From an uncultured Planctomycetaceae bacterium (lineage in GTDB: Bacteria > Planctomycetota > Planctomycetia > Planctomycetales > Planctomycetaceae): 9,492 bases of DNA. Each line of letters starts with the position of its first letter. The stretch's first letter is position 1. Of this stretch, positions 1-5,666 are shown piece by piece. Where the stretch lies: contig CAIXQV010001174.1 in assembly GCA_903921605.1 (NCBI GenBank), positions 1-9,492 on the forward strand, read 5' to 3'. The notes under the pieces were generated by a model. That model searched no databases and was not told the origin of the DNA. It saw only the letters and a program-made list of their open reading frames with translations. The position numbers and the translations under genes were made by a program.

Positions 1-189
1 GGACGAAAGAAACCTTCGCGTCAGGACGGACGAGCTCTGAGGCGATACCTCAAACGCTGGAAGATCGAACGCACGATCAGCTGGCTTCAATATCAAAGAC
101 GACTCCTCGTCCGACATGAAAGACACGCGCACCTCTTCGAAGGATTCCTACATCTGGCTTGCATGATGCTATGCCTGAACGGGTTTTGA
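1..189 (+). CDS. IS5-family transposase, C-terminal fragment cut by the window edge
   Basis: The frame is open from base 1 to a TGA at 187-189 and gives 62 residues, which are the C-terminal end of a DDE transposase. It contains Y16-x2-R19-x3-E23-x6-Q30, matching the IS4/IS5 signature Y(2)R(3)E(6)K except that Gln replaces the final Lys; E23 (codon 67-69) would be the last acidic residue of the DDE catalytic triad. The R-W-K-I-E-R-T-I-S-W-L-Q run and the hydrophobic tail ending L-N-G-F are typical of the short IS5-like transposases common in planctomycetes. The protein would cut and join the ends of its own element. The 5' part lies outside the window, so it cannot be said whether the gene is intact. 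The stop codon lies inside the presumed right end of the element, a normal arrangement in this group. Family assignment is confident; the subgroup is not resolved. Confidence 0.88.
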   Translation, partial: GRKKPSRQDGRALRRYLKRWKIERTISWLQYQRRLLVRHERHAHLFEGFLHLACMMLCLNGF

Positions 190-198
190 AACGGGCTC
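182..198. mobile_element. Presumed right terminal inverted repeat of the IS5-like element
   Basis: The bases GGTTTTGAAACGGGCTC overlap the transposase stop codon. IS5-family elements of this size commonly end in a repeat of the form GAGCC-x-GTTTCAAAACC, of which this is the outward-facing right copy. The matching left end is outside the window, so the exact boundary and the target duplication cannot be confirmed. The IS most likely ends at about 198-200. Confidence 0.55.
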
Positions 199-409
199 CA
201 GCAACTCACTGGAATGCTTTCATTGCTGGTTTACTCAGAGGCATGATCAGTATGTGCTGTTACAGAGCGTGGTTTTGAAAATGTGCGATCGAAATTGATG
301 GCACTTCAGGAGCGGGATTTCTACTATAACAAGCCGTTTGTTGGTGGATATCAACGTGAGGACACACAGGATCTTCACCACACTCTTTTTGCTGACTGCG
401 GTCGTCTTC
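199..409. other. Non-coding or leader stretch between the IS end and the first TPR gene
   Basis: About 210 bp with no convincing gene. It contains a CCAGCAA/TTGCTGG inverted repeat (198-204 and 223-229) and a second copy of GGTTTTGAAA at 271-280, identical to the inner part of the IS end at 182-191. The TPR frame is open from 299 and offers TTG or GTG starts at 338, 341, 344 and 356, but no ATG before 410. I see no clear promoter hexamers. The native promoter of the TPR gene may lie here or may have been displaced by the IS. Confidence 0.45.
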
Positions 410-1669
410 ATGCCACCCAAAACAGCCCGCAAGAAAACTCAATCCGATTCGCCCGAAGTGCCGGCTGCGCGCAGACGGGGCTCGCGTCGACGCTGGTGGA
501 TAGCGGCCTCGATAACGCTCACGATCGGGGCGGTCGGAGCGCAGGGGCCTTGGTGGTTCGCCAATCAGTCGCTCAAGCAGCGAGATCCGAATGCGGCGCT
601 TGGCTGGCTGAATTGGGCCGAACGCTGCGGAACAGACAAAGGAACCATCGCGATCGCAAGGAATCGTGCGTTCCTCCAGCTCGGGCAGTTTGAAGAGGTG
701 CGTGAACAACTGCTTCTGGCGAACATATTGGGGGTCTCCCGAGAGCGCGTTCAACGGGAGGAGTGGCTGGCGTTTGCACAATCGGGGCAGATGGAGATTG
801 CCGAACCTCACCTGTCCGATCTTCTGGTCTCCCAGGACATTCCCGTTGGTGAAACCTGTGCGGCCTATGCGGCCGGGTTTCTGCTGACCGCCCGTCCCGG
901 AGAAGCATTGCAATTGATTGAAGCATGGCTGAAAGACGAACCCGGAGCTCATCAGGCGTACTATCTGCGAGGTCAAACTCATGCCTCGGTCAAACAGTTT
1001 GCCGCAGCAGAGGAGGCCTTTCAACAAGCGTTGAAATTGGCACCGGAGCGAACTGATGTCTCGCTGGCTCTCGCTGAATCTCTGCTGGAACTTCAGCGAC
1101 CTGAGGATGCTCAAGCCTATTTTCAAAGAGCGGCTGAGGCACGCGGTTTTGCGGATGCGGATCGTGCACGGCTCGGATGGGCGCGTGCGGCTCGGAGACA
1201 GGGGGATTCTGCAACGGCCGAACAACTACTGACCGACATCACCAATCGCTGCCCGGAACGCGCAGAGGTCTGGGAAGAGTTGGGGCGGGCACAATCTGAT
1301 CGCGGCGCTACGGACTCGGCAATTCGATCGCTAGAGCAGTCCGTGGCACTTCAACCGGCAACAGTCTCTGCTCGCCAAGCCCTGGGGACGATGCTCGCTG
1401 CGGCAGGACGAGGCGATGCGGCCCAACCTCATCTGGACTACACAGCGCAGGCATTGGCTGATCTGGAACGACTGCGACTACTGGAAGACTCAGCAGAAAA
1501 GGCCCCGCGTGACGTCGAGACGCGATGGGAGATCGCAGAACTTTATCGACGCTATGACACACCAGACCAGGCCATGGCCTGGGCAAGATCTGTGCTGTTG
1601 TTGGAGCCAGCTCACGAAGGCGCAATGCAATTGCTGACCACGCAGGGACGCATTCTTCAGCAGGAATAA
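410..1669 (+). CDS. Membrane-anchored tetratricopeptide repeat protein
   Basis: A 419-residue protein from the ATG at 410. The first 28 residues are very basic (R/K-rich, ending in an Arg cluster) and are followed by one hydrophobic segment at about 29-50, so the N-terminus is probably cytoplasmic with the rest exported. From about residue 184 to 408 there are five or six helical TPR units of roughly 34 residues with the usual G/Y/A/F/P spacing, for example the unit starting Y-Y-L-R-G and ending L-A-P-E, and another starting V-W-E-E-L-G and ending L-Q-P. TPRs bind proteins; no enzymatic domain is visible. The start is uncertain: the frame also opens at TTG 338 or GTG 356, the latter with a weak GGTGG about 8 bases upstream, while the ATG has no clear Shine-Dalgarno. 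I prefer the ATG because it gives a standard basic-then-hydrophobic anchor. In planctomycetes such genes often sit beside FG-GAP/ASPIC genes, and here one lies 660 bp downstream in damaged form. The partner is unknown. Confidence 0.85.
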   Translation: MPPKTARKKTQSDSPEVPAARRRGSRRRWWIAASITLTIGAVGAQGPWWFANQSLKQRDPNAALGWLNWAERCGTDKGTIAIARNRAFLQLGQFEEVREQLLLANILGVSRERVQREEWLAFAQSGQMEIAEPHLSDLLVSQDIPVGETCAAYAAGFLLTARPGEALQLIEAWLKDEPGAHQAYYLRGQTHASVKQFAAAEEAFQQALKLAPERTDVSLALAESLLELQRPEDAQAYFQRAAEARGFADADRARLGWARAARRQGDSATAEQLLTDITNRCPERAEVWEELGRAQSDRGATDSAIRSLEQSVALQPATVSARQALGTMLAAAGRGDAAQPHLDYTAQALADLERLRLLEDSAEKAPRDVETRWEIAELYRRYDTPDQAMAWARSVLLLEPAHEGAMQLLTTQGRILQQE

Positions 1670-1674
1670 ACGAC

Positions 1675-1708
1675 AACGCCCCGCAGCGGGAACACCGTGC
1701 AGGGCGTT
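1675..1708. terminator. Strong hairpin between convergent genes, likely bidirectional terminator
   Basis: AACGCCC (1675-1681) pairs with GGGCGTT (1702-1708). Inside it GCA/TGC and CGG/CCG also pair around a five-base loop, giving about 13 base pairs with one mismatch and one bulge. It lies 5 bp after the TPR stop codon and 34 bp beyond the end of the convergent lipoprotein gene. There is no long T tract on either side, only a few T residues (GTTTATT) on the minus strand, so it is a strong hairpin but an imperfect intrinsic terminator. Confidence 0.65.
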
Positions 1709-1720
1709 AAGATGTCACTT

Positions 1721-1734
1721 GGTCTCAAAAGACC
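1721..1734. terminator. Small second hairpin in the convergent spacer
   Basis: GGTCT (1721-1725) and AGACC (1730-1734) form a perfect 5-bp stem with a 4-base loop, only 8 bp downstream of the lipoprotein stop on the minus strand. It may assist termination of that gene together with the larger hairpin at 1675-1708. There is no adjoining T tract. Confidence 0.35.
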
Positions 1735-1741
1735 TTGCGAT

Positions 1742-2218
1742 TCAATCAACGAGGTTGAACTCGAAAACGTTTGATTCGCCGTCTGTTGAGATCTCCGCTT
1801 CAAGAGGAGATGTCTTTTCGGTGGCATAACGTGTCGGGATCGGGTCTTTCGCCGGAGCAAGCGATTTCCCGGCCTTAATCATTTCTTCCATATCCTTCGG
1901 AGTCATGTCAGGTCGGGCTCCGGCGCCAGCTGCAGGCTTCGAAACCATCACTTTGCATTTCCCGAGTTCTGCACCAGCACGGCCGCCAGTGGTGATTACG
2001 AAGTTACCAGCATCATCAGTCATTCCATTGCCCGGTGTGCCGTCAGCCGGCGAGAATAGCACAGTTGCTCCCCCGATGGGCTCGCCTTTGTATTTCACCA
2101 CCCCTTTCGCCGGTGCCAGCTTTCTTGCCGGTGTGCCTTCGGCACCACAACCAACCGCAGCAACTAAGAACAAACCGACGATCCACTTCCAATGGGGGGT
2201 AATCCCTGTGCCTGCCAT
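1742..2218 (-). CDS. Small exported lipoprotein with carboxypeptidase-regulatory-like (transthyretin-like) fold
   Basis: A 158-residue protein with a hydrophobic signal at about 12-23 and a candidate lipidation Cys at 24 (A-V-G-C, a relaxed lipobox). It is followed by G-V-V-K-Y-K-G-E-P-I-G-G-A-T-V-x-F and then a D-D-A-G-N-F-V-I-T-T segment. This is the pattern of planctomycete proteins annotated as carboxypeptidase regulatory-like or transthyretin-like lipoproteins, in which a short beta-sandwich carries a modified substituent-exposing loop. A GGAG at 2229-2232 lies 10 bases upstream of the ATG and supports this start. Relatives commonly sit directly downstream of a DUF1559 pseudopilin-like gene on the same strand, but none is present here; instead a truncated opposite-strand FG-GAP gene lies upstream, and an apparent terminator lies between. 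No catalytic residues are recognisable. It probably acts in the cell envelope; its partner is unknown. The family call is confident and the function is not. Confidence 0.85.
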   Translation of the reverse strand: MAGTGITPHWKWIVGLFLVAAVGCGAEGTPARKLAPAKGVVKYKGEPIGGATVLFSPADGTPGNGMTDDAGNFVITTGGRAGAELGKCKVMVSKPAAGAGARPDMTPKDMEEMIKAGKSLAPAKDPIPTRYATEKTSPLEAEISTDGESNVFEFNLVD

Positions 2219-2291
2219 AAGAAATCGACTCCAAACAATAAACGATTCGAGAGGGAAATAAACGGAGAGATATCAGTATCGGAAACGTAAA

Positions 2292-2318
2292 ACGACGGGG
2301 AACAATAGTCCCCCGTCG
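2292..2318 (-). terminator. Intrinsic-terminator-like hairpin on the minus strand
   Basis: CGACGGGG (2293-2300) and CCCCGTCG (2311-2318) form a perfect 8-bp GC-rich stem around a 10-base loop. Read on the minus strand, the stem is followed at once by TTTTACGTTT. This is a good intrinsic-terminator shape for a gene running leftwards from beyond 2318, but no such gene exists there now. It sits 75 bp upstream of the lipoprotein start, so it could alternatively act as a leader or attenuator hairpin between co-transcribed genes. Confidence 0.6.
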
Positions 2319-2332
2319 CTCGTCATCAGGAT

Positions 2333-3016
2333 TTGCTCTTAACCTTCTGGAGATTAGAACTCGCCCAAAACTCGACCATCGGACTTGCCACCGGGATTGG
2401 TGCCCTGGGAGCGAACTACGTGGGCTTCGGCACGGTTTTCGGCGACTGGGATCTTGATGGCGATGAGGATCTCGTGGTTTCAAACGGACACGTACAAGTG
2501 ATCCCCTCGAATGCTCCTGTGAGGCAGCGACCGTTATTGCTCGCCAATCAGGCCGGTCGCCGACTGGTGAATGCGACCGCTGGAGCAGGCCCGTATTTTG
2601 ATGAAAGTCACATAGGCCGCGGAATAGCGTCGGGGGATCTTGATCGCGACGGGGATCTGGACCTGGTCTCGACGCCGACAAACGAATCCGCCGCGGTACT
2701 CATGAATACGTCGCCTCGAAAGGGGCGCTGGGTGCAAGTGGCGATGGTGGCGCGGCAGTCACCGACAGACGCGATCGGGGCGCAGGCGACTCTGGAAACC
2801 TCGGTCGGTGCGCGAGTACGGCAAGTCACCAGCGGCGGCAGTTATCTCTCACAGTCGGCAAGAACGTTGCATTGGGGGATTCCAGCCGGAGCGACAGCAG
2901 AATGGCTCGTGGTCCGCTGGCCGTCGGGAACCGAACAACGCTTTGCAGTGCCCTCGCTGGAGATTGAATGGATTGCGATTGAAGGACGTTCCGAATTGCT
3001 GGCGATCCAACCATGA
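2333..3016 (+). pseudogene. FG-GAP repeat / UnbV-ASPIC domain protein, 5'-truncated remnant
   Basis: The frame is open from 2309 and ends at a TGA at 3014-3016; counted from TTG 2333 it gives 227 residues. Two calcium-binding FG-GAP-type loops are visible: D38-W-D-L-D-G-D-E-D-L and D102-L-D-R-D-G-D-L-D-L. After them, about 145-205, comes a UnbV_ASPIC domain containing D-A-I-G-A, R-Q-V-T-S-G-G-S-Y-L-S-Q-S, L-H-W-G and V-R-W-P-S-G-T-E. Whole members of this family (also annotated CRTAC1-like) are usually well over 500 residues, with a signal peptide and a full N-terminal beta-propeller. Here only the last blade or two and the C-terminal domain remain. There is no in-frame ATG near the front, no Shine-Dalgarno and no signal peptide; recognisable family sequence begins only at about residue 14-20. 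The C-terminal reading frame is undamaged, which suggests a recent event. The 3' end overlaps the TPR lipoprotein gene by ATGA, so the two were one operon. The domain call is firm; the inactive status is inferred. Confidence 0.8.
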
Positions 3017-4278
3017 AACACACAGAACGGCGATTCCACAATATGTCCTTGTTCTGCGGGATCTGCCTGTGGCTGCTGTGCGGATGCGCAGACCCGCCAG
3101 AGCTTCCTGTACTTGTGGAAGACGGCTGGGCCGCCTATCAGGCACAGGATACCGAAACGTTGCAGAGCGTGATGACAGCGGCGATCAAGCGTGACAAGCG
3201 ATCTGTTGAAGTCCGGTTTCTGCGGGGCCTTTATCTGATCCGTTCGGGGTCTCCTCAGGCGTCGTTAGTTCCCTTGCGCGATGCGGCTCGTGCGGCATCG
3301 CTAAGACCACGTGCGGCGCTTGCTGCAGCTCAGGCCTACTACGACCTGGGGCAATTCCAGGCCGTGCAACAAGTGTTGAACGACGTGCTTCAGCAGCAGC
3401 CCGAGAACATCGACGCCCATCGCCTTCTGGCGGCGCTTAATTATGACCTTGGAATTAATCCCCGCGCGATTCATCATCTTGAAACGGTCGCTCGACTCGA
3501 TCTTCAAGATCCACGACCACACCGACTTATCGGCCTGATGCGGAAGGATTTTCAGGACTATCCCGCTGCGGTTGAAGCCTATCAGGCAGCTCTGGCTCGT
3601 CACCCGCAACCAGCATTGGCCGCAGAAATCCGACTGGAACTGGCCCAGTCACTCATCTCGCAACGTGAGTATGCCGCCGCGTTAACGGCTCTGGCGGCCG
3701 ATGATCAATCACCGGATGCTCTGACCGTGCGATTGCAGTGCCTTGATTCCCTTGGTCGTCGTGACGAAGCGGCATCGATCGTCACGGCCGCAATCGCTCT
3801 GACAGAACCGCCAGCAACACTCTGCCTGGCTCTGGGCGACTTTTATGAGTCAGGTGGCAAGCAGTCCGAAGCCATCACGGCCTACGAACAAGCGGCAAAA
3901 ATCGATCCGCTCGACTTCATCCCTCGTTACAAGCTGTCTTCGGCTTACGCTCGAGCCGGACGCGATGCTGATGCTCGTCGCGAACTGGAAGCCATGCAGG
4001 CTAACCGTGCCCGCTATGACCAATTGCACGAACTTCAGAATCAGGCGATGGAACAGACGGAAGATGCTGATCTGCGTTATCGCATCGGGGAAGCGGCCGC
4101 TGCGCTTGGCCGGCAGGAACTGGCACAGGCGTGGTACCGCGCTGCCCTTGGACTTGATCCGACGCACGCCGCTGCACAGGCCCGTTTGTCACAGGCTCGT
4201 TCAGCAGAAGCCAGTGGAAGCGGTTTGTCGGAGAATGCTGAGAAGCCTGCCGCCAGGGCGGCAGCACCGGCACCGTAA
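3013..4278 (+). CDS. TPR-repeat lipoprotein
   Basis: A 421-residue protein. The N-terminus has a hydrophobic stretch from about residue 11 and a lipobox-like L-C-G-C with Cys25, followed by A-D-P-P; an internal ATG (residue 11, base 3043) is an alternative start that would also keep the lipobox. About eight TPR-like helical pairs follow from residue 65 to 390, for example the units with A-L-A-A-A-Q-A-Y-Y-D-L-G, the Y-P-A-A-V-E-A-Y-Q-A-A-L-A unit and the E-A-I-T-A-Y-E-Q-A-A-K-I-D-P unit. The last 25 residues are low-complexity Ala/Pro/Ser and probably disordered. The ATG overlaps the stop of the FG-GAP remnant (ATGA, 3013-3016) with no strong Shine-Dalgarno, so translation was probably coupled. 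If the upstream gene is dead, expression here may be reduced. It is expected to be an envelope-facing scaffold, possibly for the FG-GAP protein; no enzymatic domain is seen. Confidence 0.87.
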   Translation: MKHTERRFHNMSLFCGICLWLLCGCADPPELPVLVEDGWAAYQAQDTETLQSVMTAAIKRDKRSVEVRFLRGLYLIRSGSPQASLVPLRDAARAASLRPRAALAAAQAYYDLGQFQAVQQVLNDVLQQQPENIDAHRLLAALNYDLGINPRAIHHLETVARLDLQDPRPHRLIGLMRKDFQDYPAAVEAYQAALARHPQPALAAEIRLELAQSLISQREYAAALTALAADDQSPDALTVRLQCLDSLGRRDEAASIVTAAIALTEPPATLCLALGDFYESGGKQSEAITAYEQAAKIDPLDFIPRYKLSSAYARAGRDADARRELEAMQANRARYDQLHELQNQAMEQTEDADLRYRIGEAAAALGRQELAQAWYRAALGLDPTHAAAQARLSQARSAEASGSGLSENAEKPAARAAAPAP

Positions 4279-4469
4279 TCACCGACTGTCACCGTCATCT
4301 ATCGCCGTAGATCTTAATGCAAAGCTTTTCTGGACCAGGGCACAATCACGAAATGACGGCTGGCTGGAAGCAATGGGAGAATCAAACGGTGAGCCTGCGT
4401 TCGCTGGCGCTCACTTGTCACACCCTACAGAAACGCAGGAATTGCTAAGGGCAATATCGCGCTGTCCGG
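4279..4469. other. Convergent intergenic region with short hairpins
   Basis: About 190 bp between the stops of the TPR lipoprotein and the convergent RidA-like gene. No gene or promoter is expected in a convergent gap and none is seen. It holds the hairpin at 4389-4414 and a small one, ATTGC/GCAAT, at 4441-4455. The latter lies 15 bp downstream of the RidA-like stop on the minus strand and may help termination there. No T tract follows either. Confidence 0.5.
4389..4414. repeat. Imperfect palindrome, possible REP-like element or terminator
   Basis: GTGAGC (4389-4394) pairs perfectly with GCTCAC (4409-4414). The 14-base interior, CTGCGTTCGCTGGC, has weak further pairing. It is GC-rich and sits in the middle of a convergent gap, where REP-like elements and terminators are both common. 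One copy in one window cannot tell these apart. Confidence 0.4.
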
Positions 4470-5666
4470 TTACGGCTTCGTATTTGGCACAGCGATCATG
4501 TCCATCGTCAACCCAAGGCCAGGGACGCCGACAGAATCGACCGCAGCTTTCGAGGCGGCTGGAGGGCGTTGGGGGTTGTAATAGCCAGGACGTAGCTTGT
4601 TCAGGCTGGCACTGGCGGCATCGGAAGACACATAGTAGGTCGCCTTCGCCAGATGTTCGAAATCGCTGTTCGCCTTCGACAGCACATCTTTCAGTTGAGC
4701 GAATACGCTTTCGACTTCCAGATCGCCATTCACGGCCGTGTCGGGATGCTTTGTGCGATCATGTTCTGAGTACAGACCGGAGACGTAGATAGTTCCCGGA
4801 TGATTGATCCGGCACACTCGACAGTAAACCGTCGGCGTCGTCATTCCCGGAGGCGTCAGATACTCCATCGACGGCGCGTCTGCAGGCGGATTGCCTCCTG
4901 CTGCGATCAATTCAATTTCAATCGGCACGGTCGCGCCCGACTTCCATTCGACCAGAATCAGCGGCACTGCAGGCTGTCCGGCATAGAAGGCATCGACTTC
5001 CGCCTGAACAATCTTCCAATCCTGCATGGGCTGGATAAACGCCTTCAACTGCACGATGTCGGCATCGCTGCGGCCGAGGAACACCAGGGTTTTGCGAAGA
5101 CTCTCCAGAGTTTCGCGGGTCGCAACGGCCAGAGACATGTCCTGCTCTGCTTGACCGGACACGTAGATCCGGGAACCGCTGGGAAGTTCGCCCATTCGTG
5201 ATGAGCGAGCCACCACAGGCTGATCCTTGTCAGCAACAACCGAAACAAAGTCCGCCCCGACATCGACCGTCGGCGATGGTAATTTTGTCACCACCAGCGA
5301 CACGGCAGGCTGGTTCTCCGGGAAATACTGCGGCAAGGCTTTCATGGCTTCAGCCGCGACTGATTCCGATGTCACATACAGGTTCAGCTTGACAACGGCC
5401 CCCGCATTAACTTCCGCCAGCGACGTTTTTGCTTGATTCATAACACTGGCAAGCTGATCGGCGACCGATCCTTTTGCCTTGTCAGCGACAGCAAGCGGAA
5501 AGATCTGGCCGGTATGGATCAGTCGTTCGCTTTGGACAACAACGGCAGTGGAACTCCCTGGCTGCTTTTCCTGGTCGATGCGTTGAATCGAATCATTGGC
5601 CATAGTGCTGGTCCCCATGAAGAGACATGTCATCGCGACGCACAGAAGGGAAAAGCCGGATCGCAT
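4470..5666 (-). CDS. Exported protein with three tandem RidA-like (YjgF/YER057c/UK114) domains
   Basis: A 398-residue protein. Residues 1-23 are a signal peptide (hydrophobic 5-18, likely cleavage after T-M-A). Three RidA-like units follow, at about 27-146, 151-256 and 268-394. Each shows the family layout: an early strand with H-T-G-Q, Y-V-S-G-Q or Y-V-S-G-L; a helix rich in L-A-S-V / L-R-K-T-L / L-K-D-V-L; a K-L-N-L-Y-V / Q-L-K-A-F-I / K-A-T-Y-Y-V strand; and a final strand after a Q-P-A or R-P-P-A turn. Active RidA enzymes hydrolyse 2-iminoacids with an Arg in the motif P-A-R-x-x-V. Here the three equivalents read Q-P-A-V-S-L-V, Q-P-A-V-P-L-I and R-P-P-A-A-S-K-A-A-V, with no Arg in the catalytic place, so imine hydrolysis is unlikely. 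RidA proteins are normally single-domain cytoplasmic trimers; one chain with three units could fold as a pseudo-trimer outside the cytoplasm (inference). The ATG overlaps the stop of the PIN-TRAM gene (TAATG), with AAGG and AGGTG just upstream, so the two are coupled. Confidence 0.82.
   Translation of the reverse strand: MRSGFSLLCVAMTCLFMGTSTMANDSIQRIDQEKQPGSSTAVVVQSERLIHTGQIFPLAVADKAKGSVADQLASVMNQAKTSLAEVNAGAVVKLNLYVTSESVAAEAMKALPQYFPENQPAVSLVVTKLPSPTVDVGADFVSVVADKDQPVVARSSRMGELPSGSRIYVSGQAEQDMSLAVATRETLESLRKTLVFLGRSDADIVQLKAFIQPMQDWKIVQAEVDAFYAGQPAVPLILVEWKSGATVPIEIELIAAGGNPPADAPSMEYLTPPGMTTPTVYCRVCRINHPGTIYVSGLYSEHDRTKHPDTAVNGDLEVESVFAQLKDVLSKANSDFEHLAKATYYVSSDAASASLNKLRPGYYNPQRPPAASKAAVDSVGVPGLGLTMDMIAVPNTKP

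Noticed and set aside
260..1225. 321-codon minus-strand open frame opposite the first TPR gene
   Set aside because: Arg/Pro/Ser-rich composition with no recognisable domain, and fully antisense to a gene with clear TPR repeats; a shadow frame.
2043..2681. 212-codon minus-strand open frame across the FG-GAP remnant
   Set aside because: Basic, low-information translation antisense to clear FG-GAP loops; it does not represent the lost upstream gene of the lipoprotein.
4247..4264. CTGCCGC/GCGGCAG hairpin as terminator of the TPR lipoprotein gene
   Set aside because: It lies inside the coding sequence before the stop codon, has no T tract, and is explained by Ala/Arg codons of a low-complexity tail.
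3845..4792. 315-codon plus-strand open frame running from the TPR lipoprotein across the gap into the RidA-like gene
   Set aside because: It overlaps two well-supported genes, is rich in Arg/Ser/Pro, has no family pattern, and crosses a convergent gap.
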